A stretch of 64,000 bases of DNA from DASSBG01 sp963800395 (GCA_963800395.1 CAWDBD010000027.1:62001-126000); one strand, 5' to 3'. Positions 1 to 9,506 are shown, counted from the stretch's first letter. The notes: generated by a model from the sequence alone, not told the origin. Made by a program: numbers and translations.

Positions 1-318
1 CCCGGTGGCAAGGTGTTCTTCGGCGTGTGCCAGCAGGCCGCGCCAGCAGTTGAGTTCCTGCACGTCGATGCCGTACAGATCGTACAACTCGGTATGCGGC
101 GGCTTGAAGAAGGTCCACTGGTCATCGAGAAAGTCGATTGCACTGACGCACGGCAGTATCGCCAGTGGCTCGCAGCCCAGGGCATGGATCTGCTCGATCC
201 AGATGTCGATGTAGCAGTTCTTTTCCAGCCAGACACGATTGTCGGCATGCAGCATGTGCCGCTCGTACGACGACGCATCCAGGTCCAGCACGCGCAGGTC
301 GCTTGCCGCCTCGCTCAT
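1..318 (-). CDS. DUF1839 family protein (3' end beyond window)
   Basis: The visible 106 codons begin MSEAASDLRVLDLDASSYER and run off the left edge, so this is the N-terminal part only. Residues such as RVWLEKNCYIDIWIEQIHAL and the following segment (decision by my recall of the family) match DUF1839, a family of unknown function that travels with amino acid:carrier-protein ligases. The start ATG overlaps the stop of the upstream ligase (ATGA), so the two are translationally coupled. It is the third gene of a minus-strand operon. No catalytic motif is recognisable in the visible part. The dedicated acyl carrier protein expected for this cluster is not in the window and may lie further left. 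Confidence 0.75.
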   Translation of the reverse strand, partial: MSEAASDLRVLDLDASSYERHMLHADNRVWLEKNCYIDIWIEQIHALGCEPLAILPCVSAIDFLDDQWTFFKPPHTELYDLYGIDVQELNCWRGLLAHAEEHLATG

Positions 319-1229
319 GGCCACAACCGGTCGCGTACCTCGGCGGGCCACTTCTGCGGATCAAAGCCGTGCGCCTGGAAAAGCGCCATCACCACGCGTT
401 CCATGCCGAAACCCAGGCAGGCCGTATTGGCCACCTCGCCGTCACCGGTACGGATGTCGAAGGCCTCGCCAAAATGCTCCTGGTGAAAATTGAAGGAACA
501 CACGGCCGTGGGCTTGTCACTTGAAATGACCGGCACCAGCACCTCGAACTTCAGTTGCTGCTGCTTCTGGCTGGCGGCCAGCATGCGCCCGCCCTTGCCG
601 AAGAAGGGGTCCGATGCCACCTCGCTTTGCGCCGGCAGGCCCAGCGAGCGCAGCAGCTCCAGTCCGCGTTCGAGCCACATGTCACGCCACTCGACCACCT
701 GCTGCGGCGTGCCGCAACGCACGAATTCGCGCACGCGGAACGACTGCATGCGGGTGGGCTCGCGCGACGGTTCGTGCCGATAGACCCAGTTGAGCATGGT
801 CACCAGACGGCCTTCCTCGGGCACCGTTCCGGTGAAGCTGGGATAGACCGGGTAGCAGGCGGCGGGGTTCAGGGTCACGTCGGTCATGCCCTGGGTCTCG
901 CCCCATGGCAGGCCATTGTGGATCAGCTCGCTGAGCTGGCGCGCATCCACTTCCTTGCCGAAAAAGCTGAACACGGTGCCGGCAAGATTCGGAAACGAAT
1001 CCATGTAGTCGCTCTTTTCCAGCACCTTGCGATCAATCACCGGCGGAAACACGTAGTACTCGGCGCCATCGGCCGCGGACAGGCTGTTGACGAGGATATT
1101 GAAGCGTTCCAGCACGTCCTCGAACACGGCGGCGCGGCCGAAGATACCCTCGACGCCCACCGGCACGATCAGGCCGTGATCAACCAGGCCCTGGTAGAAC
1201 TTGCCGGTGTGGTAGTCGGTTGCGCTCAT
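315..1229 (-). CDS. Amino acid:[carrier protein] ligase (SerRS-like)
   Basis: A 304-residue class II aminoacyl-tRNA-synthetase homologue lacking a tRNA-binding domain. Such enzymes activate small amino acids with ATP and load them onto the phosphopantetheine arm of a carrier protein instead of tRNA. The atypical SerRS zinc ligands are visible: Cys125 (AACYPVY), Glu168 (SFRVREFV) and Cys271 (TACLGFGMERV). Motif 2 is around FRVREF and motif 3 is GFGMERV. Length is close to the characterised Bradyrhizobium enzymes. I chose ATG 1229 (MSATDYHTG), three bases before the stop of the upstream acyl-CoA dehydrogenase; upstream codons in the same frame do not look like family sequence. The start sits directly after the dehydrogenase, and the stop overlaps the DUF1839 start. 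Confidence 0.88.
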   Translation of the reverse strand: MSATDYHTGKFYQGLVDHGLIVPVGVEGIFGRAAVFEDVLERFNILVNSLSAADGAEYYVFPPVIDRKVLEKSDYMDSFPNLAGTVFSFFGKEVDARQLSELIHNGLPWGETQGMTDVTLNPAACYPVYPSFTGTVPEEGRLVTMLNWVYRHEPSREPTRMQSFRVREFVRCGTPQQVVEWRDMWLERGLELLRSLGLPAQSEVASDPFFGKGGRMLAASQKQQQLKFEVLVPVISSDKPTAVCSFNFHQEHFGEAFDIRTGDGEVANTACLGFGMERVVMALFQAHGFDPQKWPAEVRDRLWP

Positions 1230-1231
1230 CG

Positions 1232-2419
1232 CTACAGGTCCTTGGAAACCAGCAGCATCGACGCACTCTTGCTGGCGATGCGGCCATTGGACACCATCAG
1301 CGCGGCGGACAGCACGTCGCGGTAGTGGCGGCCGACGCTGAACGGCGTGTCGTTCTTGTAGGCCAGGATGCCGATGATCTGCAGAGCCTGGTGGCACAGC
1401 CGCGGCGCGGCCTCGGAGCAGTACATCTTCAACTGGTTCATCTTCAACGCCCAGCGCATCGAGTCCAGTTGCTGGCGGGCCCGATCGACGCCTTCGGCGG
1501 TGAGCTGGTCAAATTCGATCGCGCACGCTTCCCAGTTGTTGCGCATGGATTGGAGCTCCACCAGGGCGCGCGCCAGTGGCGGCGCGTTGGGTGGCACCGA
1601 ACCGGGCTTGCGCCGCGCGCTGGCACGCACGAAGTTGGCGGCCCGGCCCAACGCTGCCCCGGCAATACCCGTCCACAGCGCCGACCAGAGGATGTGCGAG
1701 TACGGCACCATGGTCTGGGCCGAGGAATCGGCAAAGCTGCCGGGAATGATCTGGTCGGGCGTGCCATGGCCGTTGAACATGGCACCGGGGCTGCAGGTGC
1801 CGCGCATGCCCAGCGTATCCCAGCCGCCCTTCTGTTCCAGGGTGTATTGCCCGCCGGGGAAAAGCACCAGCACCTGATCGCTGGCGGCGGCCTCGGCATC
1901 GCGGCGACAGGTGACAAGCTGCGCGTCGGCGTGGGCGCCGTAGGACACGGTGGTCGCGTCCTTTTCCAGTGTCATCTTGTCGCCTTCGACGACCACGGCG
2001 CAGACACTGGAGCGGGTATCGCCGAAAGTGCCCTGCTCGGAAGTGATCGAGGCGATCAGCTGCTGCTCGCCGACCAGCTTGTCCTTCATGTAGGCCCGGA
2101 AGTAATCCGAATCGCGCGCGTGACGGGCAATGCAGGCCACCTGGATATGGTGCATGGCCAGGATCATGCCCGAGGAACTGCAACCGGCCGACAAGGCTGC
2201 GCACTGGGTGCCCAGCTCGAGCATGCCGGCACCGGCGCCACCCAATTCGACCGGCACGGCGGCCGAGAGCAGGCCGGCCTCTTTCAGTGCGGCAAAGGTC
2301 TCGCTCGGAAAGCGTGCCTGCGCGTCCACGTCATTGGCGTGTTCGGCGGCAATGGCTTCGGAAATCCTGCTGGTCGCCGCTACCAATTCACTGTCTTGAA
2401 CCTTCGAGTGGGCAGTCAT
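1232..2419 (-). CDS. Acyl-CoA dehydrogenase family protein
   Basis: About 395 residues starting MTAHSKVQDSELVAATSRIS. It shows the acyl-CoA dehydrogenase layout: an alpha-helical N-terminal domain, a central beta domain (PGGQYTLEQKGGWDTLGMRG) and a C-terminal helical bundle. FAD-dependent oxidation of an acyl or aminoacyl thioester is the family activity. First gene of the cluster with the carrier-protein ligase, so its substrate may be an aminoacyl group on a carrier protein; that is inference from context. I chose the ATG at 2419 because the 24 codons upstream are unlike the family and overlap the operator at 2456-2471. The divergent neighbour is mltF. Confidence 0.85.
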   Translation of the reverse strand: MTAHSKVQDSELVAATSRISEAIAAEHANDVDAQARFPSETFAALKEAGLLSAAVPVELGGAGAGMLELGTQCAALSAGCSSSGMILAMHHIQVACIARHARDSDYFRAYMKDKLVGEQQLIASITSEQGTFGDTRSSVCAVVVEGDKMTLEKDATTVSYGAHADAQLVTCRRDAEAAASDQVLVLFPGGQYTLEQKGGWDTLGMRGTCSPGAMFNGHGTPDQIIPGSFADSSAQTMVPYSHILWSALWTGIAGAALGRAANFVRASARRKPGSVPPNAPPLARALVELQSMRNNWEACAIEFDQLTAEGVDRARQQLDSMRWALKMNQLKMYCSEAAPRLCHQALQIIGILAYKNDTPFSVGRHYRDVLSAALMVSNGRIASKSASMLLVSKDL

Positions 2420-2455
2420 GCGCGAATTCCTTTTGTCTGGGCAACGGCCCGAAAA

Positions 2456-2471
2456 TGTGATGAATATCACA
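2456..2471. promoter_or_regulatory. CRP/Clp-type operator
   Basis: The palindrome TGTGA-TGAATA-TCACA has both consensus half-sites of a CRP-family operator with the correct 6-bp spacer, flanked by AAA and CAA. It lies between divergent genes, with its centre 44 bases upstream of the acyl-CoA dehydrogenase ATG and about 121 bases upstream of mltF. In xanthomonads this sequence is recognised by Clp, a CRP homologue that responds to c-di-GMP. Whether it activates the aminoacylation cluster, mltF or both cannot be told from sequence. Confidence 0.75.
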
Positions 2472-2584
2472 CAATTGCGGGGCCATGTCATGCGTCAGGG
2501 CAACGATCCTCATTATGAACCCTTTTTGCCCGTGCGTAGGGCTGTGCCACACATGACTGCGCTTGCTTGGGTTAAGGTAACTGC

Positions 2585-3976
2585 ATGAGGGGCAGGTTGA
2601 CAAAGCTTGGCACGGCCTGCGCGCTGTGCTGTCTCGCGGCGTTGGTGCTGCTGGTTTCGTGTTCGCCCGATGCCGGCAATCTGGCTCGGATTCACGAACG
2701 CGGCACCCTCAAGGTCCTGACACTCAACTCGCCCACCACCTGGTACATCGGTCGCGATGATGCGCCCGGCGGACCGGAGTACACGATGGTCTCGGCATTT
2801 GCCAGGTCACTCGGGGTCAAGCCGGTTTTTGTGGTCAAGGGCTCGGTCAGCGAACTGCTGCAAGCCCTGGCCGACGGCAAGGGCGACATGATTGCTGCCG
2901 GTATCACGCGAACCCGCAAGCGCCAGCAGCGATTCGATTTCGGCCCGGTCTACCAGAAGGTCCGCCAGCAGGTGGTGTGCCGGCGCGGCGGACCCAAGCC
3001 GCGAAACGTGGCGGATCTGCAAGGCCTGCAATTGCGCGTGGTAGCGCAAAGCAGCTACGCGGAAAACCTGGAGGCATTGCGCGCCACCCACCCAGAGCTC
3101 CGCTGGCAGGTGGACAGCAAGGACGGCACCGAACAGCTGTTGCGCCAGGTCTGGCGCGGCAAGCTTGACTGCACAGTGGCCGATTCCAACATCGTCGCCA
3201 TCAACCGGCGTTATTTCCCCAACCTGGTCGTGGCATTTGATATCAGCCAGGCACAACCCCTGGCCTGGGTGCTGCCGCGCAAAGCCGACGCCCTGCGCCA
3301 GGCCATGGATGACTGGCAGGCGCAGTGGCGCGCGCAGGGCCAGCTGAAACGCTTGATGACGCGCTACTACGGGCATGCCAAGGTATTCGACTATGTCGAC
3401 ACACGCGAGTATGTGCGTCGCATCCAGAATGTTTTCCCGCGCTACCGGAAACTGTTCCACCAGGCCGCCGATGCCCACGACCTGCCAGCGCTGGTGCTGG
3501 CCGCACAGGCGTACCAGGAGTCGCACTGGAATCCGCACGCGACCAGCCCCACCGGCGTGCGCGGCATGATGATGCTTACCCGCAACACGGCAGCCGAACT
3601 GGATGTCGACAACCGCCTGGACCCGGCCGAAAGCATCGCCGGCGGCGCACGCTATCTGGCCAGTCTGGAGCAGCGTCTGCCGGACCACATCCCCGCTGAA
3701 GATCGCCTGTGGTTCGCGCTGGCCGCCTACAACGTGGGTCTCGGTCACGTGCGTGACGCACGCGTTCTGGCCGACCGCCTGGGCCACGACCCCGACAGCT
3801 GGAGTGAGGTGGCCAAGGTCCTGCCGCTACTGGGCAAGCGGCGCTACTACAAGACCCTGAAGCACGGCTATGCACGCGGCGCCGAACCGGTGCGTTACAT
3901 TCGCCGCATCCGCAACTACGCCGATATCCTGCGGCACAAGCTGCAGGACCAGTCGACGATGGTGGTCTCCCGATAG
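2585..3976 (+). CDS. mltF: Membrane-bound lytic transglycosylase F
   Basis: 463 residues with an N-terminal lipoprotein-type signal (hydrophobic run then LLVSCSPD, Cys about residue 27). An extracellular solute-binding-like domain (about 35-270, RGTLKVLTLNSPTTWYIG) is followed by a C-terminal SLT goose-type lysozyme domain (about 290-440). The catalytic Glu is in AYQESHW, followed by SPTGVRGMMMLT. This two-domain order defines MltF, which cleaves peptidoglycan glycan strands to 1,6-anhydro ends in the outer membrane. Length is close to E. coli MltF. It is monocistronic and faces the mscS-type gene convergently, with 16 bases between the stops. Confidence 0.93.
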   Translation: MRGRLTKLGTACALCCLAALVLLVSCSPDAGNLARIHERGTLKVLTLNSPTTWYIGRDDAPGGPEYTMVSAFARSLGVKPVFVVKGSVSELLQALADGKGDMIAAGITRTRKRQQRFDFGPVYQKVRQQVVCRRGGPKPRNVADLQGLQLRVVAQSSYAENLEALRATHPELRWQVDSKDGTEQLLRQVWRGKLDCTVADSNIVAINRRYFPNLVVAFDISQAQPLAWVLPRKADALRQAMDDWQAQWRAQGQLKRLMTRYYGHAKVFDYVDTREYVRRIQNVFPRYRKLFHQAADAHDLPALVLAAQAYQESHWNPHATSPTGVRGMMMLTRNTAAELDVDNRLDPAESIAGGARYLASLEQRLPDHIPAEDRLWFALAAYNVGLGHVRDARVLADRLGHDPDSWSEVAKVLPLLGKRRYYKTLKHGYARGAEPVRYIRRIRNYADILRHKLQDQSTMVVSR

Positions 3977-3992
3977 CAGGGCTGGCCGCGCA

Positions 3993-5024
3993 CTACTCGC
4001 GCGGGGCATCCTCATCCAGCAGGTCCGCGTCGGATGCGGTCAGCGTGTCGCGTTCGATCTGGGTGGCGATGTCGGTATTGGGGCGCAGGTCCGGGGGCGT
4101 CGATTCGTGTACCTGTGCCGGTTTGCTTGCCTCCGCTGCGGCACCCTCGTCGTCGCGCTCGCTCAGTTGTACGCGATAGATCGGCTCGGGCATGTCCATG
4201 CCGGCCTCTTCAAGCACCAGCTTGACCCGGCGAATCGACTCGCTCTTCACCTGGATGAAATCATGGCTGCGCTGATCCACCCAGGCATGAAAGCGAATCA
4301 CCACATTGGAGTCGCCCAATGCATCAATGAAAGCGCGCGCGGGCGGCGTGTCCAGAATGCCTTCCAGCGACTGCAGTTGCGCAACACCGATGCGCTGCGC
4401 CTTCACCAGGTCCTCATTGACACCCATGCCCACGTCAAACTCGAATCGACGCCGGGGATTGCGCGTGTAATTGAGTGTGACCCCCCTGAACACCAGCGCG
4501 TTGGGCAGCCGCAGATGATTGCCGTCCAGCGTCATCAGGATGGTGGCGCGCGAAGTCAGGGCCATGACAATGCCCTCGTTGCCGTCGATCACCACATGGT
4601 CGCGCGGTGCAAAGGGCTGGCGCACGCTCAGCAGGATGCCGGCAAGATAGTTTTCCAGGATGTCCTTGAAGGCAAAGCCGAGTGCCACACCAAGCACGCC
4701 AGCGGTACCCAGCACGGCACCCACCAGCGCCGTGGCGTCGAGAATTTCCAGAGCCAGCAGGATGCCCGCCACGGTAACCAGCCAGCGCACGGTGCTGCGG
4801 TTGATCTCGCGCAACAGCGGATTGTGGCGCGACAGGCTGCCGACCACGGCGCGCCGCGATATCCAGCCCCCGATCCACCATGCCAGGAGCACCACGATGA
4901 TGGCCAGAACCAGCATCGGCAGCATGGCCAGCAGCCGGTAGGCCTGGTCGATCAGGTGCTGAAGAACAACATGAAAGTCGAAATGCATGAACGTGATCAT
5001 CCGCCTCGCTGGTGATACCAGCAT
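3993..5024 (-). CDS. MscS-family mechanosensitive channel
   Basis: A small-conductance mechanosensitive channel of about 330-343 residues. Transmembrane segments are visible near the start (LLAMLPMLVLAIIVVLLAWW), then TVAGILLALEILDATALVGA. The pore-lining TM3 follows (GTAGVLGVALGFAFKDILEN), and a soluble beta domain includes GNEGIVMALTSRATILMTLD. It gates in response to membrane tension during osmotic downshift. The end is acidic and disordered. Start choice is uncertain: in-frame ATGs lie at 5024, 5000 and 4988, and none has a well-spaced ribosome binding site. Confidence 0.9.
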   Translation of the reverse strand: MLVSPARRMITFMHFDFHVVLQHLIDQAYRLLAMLPMLVLAIIVVLLAWWIGGWISRRAVVGSLSRHNPLLREINRSTVRWLVTVAGILLALEILDATALVGAVLGTAGVLGVALGFAFKDILENYLAGILLSVRQPFAPRDHVVIDGNEGIVMALTSRATILMTLDGNHLRLPNALVFRGVTLNYTRNPRRRFEFDVGMGVNEDLVKAQRIGVAQLQSLEGILDTPPARAFIDALGDSNVVIRFHAWVDQRSHDFIQVKSESIRRVKLVLEEAGMDMPEPIYRVQLSERDDEGAAAEASKPAQVHESTPPDLRPNTDIATQIERDTLTASDADLLDEDAPRE

Positions 5025-5130
5025 ATCAACATGGCGGCAGTGCCGGTCAGGATCCCGGCTTCATGCCAAGTTAATTCCGGGCGAGCAATCGTTGCCTCTT
5101 GCCCATGAAAATTGAAACGAGGTGCGCCGG

Positions 5131-5634
5131 ATGAAAATCGACCATCAAGACAACGCCGATCTTCGCAAGCTGGGTGAACTCATCAAGCCCATCGAAACGG
5201 CCATGTTGACCACGCATGTCGAAAGCGGCCCGATGGTCAGTCGACCCGTGCAGACACTCAAGCTGGATGCCGGTGGCGAGCTGATCTTCTTCACCAGCGC
5301 CGACAGCGCCAAGGTAGCGCAGCTTACCGAGGACCACGAAGTGAATCTTGCCTATGCGCAGCCCTCCGAGGGCCGCTATCTCTCGGTGCGGGGCCGCGCA
5401 CGCATGGACCGCGATCGCGAGACCATTGATGAAGTCTGGACCCCGCTGCAGAAGGTCTTTTTCCCGGCTGGCAAGGATGATCCACAGCTGATGGTGTTGC
5501 GCGTCAAGGTGCGCGACGCGGTCTGGTGGGAAGCCGATGCGGGCAACTGGCTGGAGCGCGTCATCGATCTTGCACAAGGCTTCTGGAGCGACGAGGCCGA
5601 GGATCTGGGTACCCGGGAGCGTCTGCAAGGCTGA
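5131..5634 (+). CDS. General stress protein 26-like PNPOx-fold protein
   Basis: 167 residues of the pyridoxamine-5'-phosphate-oxidase-like split-barrel family, general stress protein 26 branch. Family features are MVSRPVQTLKLDAGGELIFF, VNLAYAQPSEGRYLSVRGRA and the C-terminal RVKVRDAVWWEAD. Members bind FMN or FAD and are linked to oxidative or general stress; the substrate is unknown. ATG 5131 is preceded six bases upstream by GAGGTG, which decides the start over an in-frame GTG at 5122. It stands alone between the convergent glycosyltransferase operon and the channel gene. Confidence 0.88.
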   Translation: MKIDHQDNADLRKLGELIKPIETAMLTTHVESGPMVSRPVQTLKLDAGGELIFFTSADSAKVAQLTEDHEVNLAYAQPSEGRYLSVRGRARMDRDRETIDEVWTPLQKVFFPAGKDDPQLMVLRVKVRDAVWWEADAGNWLERVIDLAQGFWSDEAEDLGTRERLQG

Positions 5635-5660
5635 GCAGAACGTCAGTATTTGCGACCACC

Positions 5661-6785
5661 TCAGGTCTTCGCCAGCCCCCGCCTGAAGGCATCGACATAC
5701 TGCTCGGTGTAGTCGTCAACCATGCGCTGCAGGCTCCAGTGCTGACGGCTTTCGCGGATGGACAGGCGCATGGCCTGATAGCGATCGGGATCAGCCATCA
5801 AGTCATTGGCGCGCGATACCAGTGTGGGCACATCCAGCGGATCGACACGCAAGCCGGTCTCACCCTCGATCTGGGTTTCCGGCAGACCACCACTGAGGCT
5901 GTACAGCACCGGCAGGGCATGGCCCTGAGCTTCCATCGCCACCAATGGCAGGCCTTCGGCGATCTGCTCGGGATCAGTCGGCACGATCACGAAGTCGGCC
6001 TGCTGATAGTAGGGCTCGACATCCGAATCGTGCCCCGGCATGCGGATGCGCCCGGCAAGATCGTGTTGCTCGATCCACTGGCGCATGGGCCGCTCTTCCG
6101 GGCCCTCGCCAAGAATCACCAGCTCGAAGCGGGGGTGGCTCGCTGCCAGTTGTCTGCCGGCCTCGAGCAGCGGCCAGACGCCCTTCTCGCGGTTGAGACG
6201 GCCGACGAACAGCGCACGGTGCGGCTCGCCGCGTGACTCGAAACGGGTCAGGTCCTCTCCAGCCAGACGCCCGTTCAGGAGTGTGGCCACGCGCCCGGGC
6301 AGGAACATGCGCTTGAGCGCCGCGGTGGACGCGGCAGAACAGCCGAACACCCGGTCGGGATAGATGACCCGGGCGGCCTGCAGCATGCGCCTGGGCACGC
6401 TGCGCAGCAGTCCGACCCGGGAAGGCGTGCGATGCATGGTGGCCCACCAGCGGCGCCGCTTGTGGCCACGGGTAAGCCGCCACACCTGGCACGACGAACC
6501 GAAATGGAAGGAGTGGGTGTGCACAATCAATTCGTCGTAGCGCGCTGCAATCGGTTCCAGCGTGCGTGCCACCCAGTGCCGGTCCGGCATGTCGGTCATG
6601 TCGTGCGCACACAGATGCGGCGGCGGCACGATGGTGTTGTCGAGGTAGGTCTTGTAGCCAAGCACGTGCTCGATCCCGGCCTGCTGCAATTGTTCGCCGA
6701 TCGCCAGCGGGAACTGCTCGTACCAGCGGAACAGGCCGGCCGGCGTGTTCAGCAGCGACAGGACGGCACGACGGGGCGCGGTCAC
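5661..6785 (-). CDS. GT4-type glycosyltransferase (GT-B fold)
   Basis: 374 residues of a group 1 (GT4-like) glycosyltransferase. The C-terminal Rossmann half carries ALFVGRLNREKGVWPLLEAG, then LVILGEGPEE. The donor-binding EX7E region is in AEGLPLVAMEAQGHALPVLY. Acceptor and donor sugars are unknown. The GTG start at 6785 overlaps the stop of the upstream gene (GTGA), so the three minus-strand genes from 9014 down to 5661 form one tight operon. It likely builds a surface glycan together with the propeller transferase next to it. The proposed start matches the family N-terminus (LLNTPAGLFRWYEQFPLAIG). Confidence 0.87.
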   Translation of the reverse strand: MTAPRRAVLSLLNTPAGLFRWYEQFPLAIGEQLQQAGIEHVLGYKTYLDNTIVPPPHLCAHDMTDMPDRHWVARTLEPIAARYDELIVHTHSFHFGSSCQVWRLTRGHKRRRWWATMHRTPSRVGLLRSVPRRMLQAARVIYPDRVFGCSAASTAALKRMFLPGRVATLLNGRLAGEDLTRFESRGEPHRALFVGRLNREKGVWPLLEAGRQLAASHPRFELVILGEGPEERPMRQWIEQHDLAGRIRMPGHDSDVEPYYQQADFVIVPTDPEQIAEGLPLVAMEAQGHALPVLYSLSGGLPETQIEGETGLRVDPLDVPTLVSRANDLMADPDRYQAMRLSIRESRQHWSLQRMVDDYTEQYVDAFRRGLAKT

Positions 6786-8426
6786 GATCCCGGCTCCCCG
6801 GCGGCAGCGACCGCGCTCTGGCGGGCCCAGTACTTGCCATCGATGACTTCCAGCGCGGCCGTTGCTGCGTAGGTGTGACAGCCGTGCAGACCGGCCCTCC
6901 AGCTGCCGTCCAGACGGCCGGCGGGGCGTTCGCGATAGCTGTCCGGGGTCAGCTCCTGGACCTCGTTGAAGACCACGGCCCGACCGTAGTTGATGGCGCA
7001 ATCCTGAGCCGGACGCCAGAGGGTACCGTGACGCCGGAACAAGGGCCCGGCCGGCCGGGCGCGCCGGACATCGGACACGATCGGATTGCACGGATGCGGC
7101 TGCCAGTCGGCCAGCAGGTCATCGGCATGGAACAGGTACAGCTCGTCATGAACGCTGCCGCCGCTGGCGGAGAGGTTGGCAAAGATGTACCAGTGACCGT
7201 CCTGCTGCCACAAGGTGGCGTCGGTGAAGTTGAAGCCTTCCAGCAACGTTGCCACGGGTGTCCAGGACCAGGGAAACGGATCGGCGCGGTACAGCGTCAA
7301 CGCCATGCCCTGGCCGTTCTCCGGCAGCATCAGCATGTCGCCATTGTGTTCGAACACCTGCGGGTAGGACAGGTGGCTGTCCAGCGACAGGACAATGCGT
7401 GCATCGCCGGCGCGGCCATCGCCATCCAGCGGCATGCAGGCAATGCTGCCCAGATCGCGTGCATAGTCGAAATCTTCGCAGAACAGCCACGTCCTGCCCG
7501 CGTGTTCGACCATGCCCGGATCCGCCCAGAAATGGCCAGCGGGGGCATCCAGCACGCGGGCGCCACGGAAGTGCGGTGCTGCGGGATCCAACCGCTCGCC
7601 GTCCGCCCGGCAGGCAATCACCCAGTGCTCCACATCCCGGCGACGATGCAGGCTGGCCCGCAGACGTCGCCAGGCCAGCCGCGGCAGAAAGCCGAGCAGG
7701 TCCAGGGTCCCGGGCCCGCTTGCCGGCCGCAGTGCGCGAGCCGCTGTACCTTCGAGGGTGCCGGAATGCAGGCGTCCGCTGGCAAGTCGGAACAGCGCGT
7801 TGGCTGCCATGTCGGCGAACTTCCACAGCGCCTGCGCGTTGTTGGTCTCGACAGAAAGCAATTGTGTCGACGCTACAGTCTGCGCAAGACACTGCAGCGC
7901 CGAGTCGGGCGCACTGATGGCGTACAGACCAGTGTGGGTGACCGGCGAACCGGCAAAGACCGGCTGCCACAAGCCCGCCCGCGACAGGCGCCGCGGAGTC
8001 GTGCCAACGCCATGCCACCACAGTCCGGAACGGGCACATGCCGCCATCGACGCCATATCCGCCGCTGCACCGAAGTCGATGACTGACATCCAGATCACGC
8101 GCTGCCAGTGCGGCCACGACTTCTTTCGAGTACGCAAGCTGCTCGATGCCCTGCAGTGGCGCGGTCATGTCGCACGCAACCAGGGCCGAGCGCGCCTTGC
8201 GGTAGCGCCGACCATCCCATGCCAGATAGCGCGCCGCCAGACCGCGGCCATCGCTGCCCTCTGCCGCCGGTGGCGCCATGACGATGCAGGCAATGTGCAC
8301 GTATTCGAGCGCCAGCAGGCGATCCACAGACCGTGCGGCCCAGGCAGGCAGCGTGCTGCCCGGCAGCAGCAGGGCAAGCCGCAACGGCTGCTGGACCTCG
8401 ACCGACGGCAGCAGGCGTGTCGCCAC
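6782..8426 (-). CDS. Formyltransferase-like / beta-propeller sugar transferase, one frameshift
   Basis: Two overlapping frames make one protein. The first (8426 to about 8084) reads LRLALLLPGSTLPAWAARSV and ends AALAARDLDV, like the N-terminal fold of formyltransferase-type proteins. The second continues VIDFGAAADMASMAACARSG and into a five-bladed propeller-like domain (HFWADPGMVEHAGRTWLFCE, then LYLFHADDLLADWQPHPCNP). That domain resembles the glucosamine inositolphosphorylceramide transferase family. Removing one base at about 8084 joins the halves as DLDV-VIDFGA. The GTG start at 8426 follows the LOG stop by six bases, and the stop overlaps the glycosyltransferase start. Function is inferred as glycan assembly; the frameshift may be a sequence error. 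Confidence 0.7.
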
Positions 8427-8432
8427 GTCGGT

Positions 8433-9014
8433 TCAGTCCCGCACCACGGCGAAGTCGCGAGCCGATTCGCTCCAGCGCGGCGCCGCAGCAATCGCCGGCA
8501 GCACCTCGGTGGGAACGGCAACGCGTTGCCACATGGCGTCATGCTCGGCATTCATGAAACGCGCCTCGATCACCTTCTGCATGAAGGCTTCCAGCGGTTG
8601 CCAGTAATCCAGCGTGTCCAGCAGGATGATCGGGTTCAGATAGATGCCCAGCCGCTTGAGGGTGATCGCCTCGAACAGTTCTTCCAGCGTGCCGCAGCCG
8701 CCCGGCAAGGCCACCACCGCGTCGGAGCCGGTCAGCAGGCGATGCTTGCGCTCGCGCATGTCCTCGACCAGCTGCAAGTCGGTCAGGCCCGGATGACTCC
8801 ACTCCAGATCGGCCATGAAGCGCGGAATGATGCCGACCACTTCGCCACCGGCATCCAGCGCACCGTCAGCCACCGCGCCCATGGAACCGGCCGACCCGCC
8901 ACCAAACACCAGCACATGCCCGGCTTCGGCAATCAGCGTACCCAGCTCTCTTGCAGCGTTGCGATAGGTCGCATCGGCCTTGTCGCTGGAAGCGCAATAC
9001 ACACAAATCCGCAT
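8433..9014 (-). CDS. LOG family protein (TIGR00730 type)
   Basis: 193 residues of the Rossmann-fold LOG family, which hydrolyses nucleoside 5'-monophosphates of cytokinin type to free base and ribose phosphate. The nucleotide-binding GGGSAGSMGAVADGA and the family signature LPGGCGTLEELFEAITLKR are both intact. I used ATG 9014 (MRICVYCASSDK), the canonical family start; upstream codons do not fit. First gene of the operon with the propeller transferase and glycosyltransferase, to which it has no obvious chemical link. Confidence 0.92.
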   Translation of the reverse strand: MRICVYCASSDKADATYRNAARELGTLIAEAGHVLVFGGGSAGSMGAVADGALDAGGEVVGIIPRFMADLEWSHPGLTDLQLVEDMRERKHRLLTGSDAVVALPGGCGTLEELFEAITLKRLGIYLNPIILLDTLDYWQPLEAFMQKVIEARFMNAEHDAMWQRVAVPTEVLPAIAAAPRWSESARDFAVVRD

Positions 9015-9506
9015 CGTTGGTTTCCCCGCTCGCCATGCTCGTTGCGCAAAGTGTAGCGCCTGTCGCGCTCCAATCCTGCACCACACAGCCGAACCGGCGC
9101 ATCGCCACACGGGTTTACTCGGGACGGTGCATCGGGTGTCCACAGCCACGACCGGTTCGGCAGCCATGTGGACTCCTGCGCTATCTCCAACATGCTGGCA
9201 ATGCCGCAATACGCGGTGCAAATCACGCAAGCCAAAGTGTCGAACGTGCCGGCACGGCGTCGCCAGCTTCAAGTTCAGGAGTCGGCGTCAGATCAGAACA
9301 CTGCTGCGCCAGTGCGCATCTGCGGCGGCGTGATGCATGGAGCACGGGCCAGATCAGCCATTGGCGATACAAGCCGCGATGGGTGTAAAGTCGGTCACCT
9401 CGGCCGTCACCGCCTGCCTGCCAGTCTGTACCGGACCGGGGCGGACGTGCCATGGGGGTGTTGCATCGCGCTGCATCGCGAGGCCGGTTTCGACAGGGGA
9501 TAACGG
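9015..9506. other. Intergenic region between LOG gene and giant surface protein
   Basis: 492 bases between divergent genes with no convincing reading frame. A possible plus-strand promoter is TTGGCG at 9361-9366 with TGTAAA at 9384-9389 (17-base spacer). The giant gene has a GGGGA ribosome binding site shortly before its ATG. No tRNA or obvious repeat is seen. The promoter call is weak. Confidence 0.35.
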
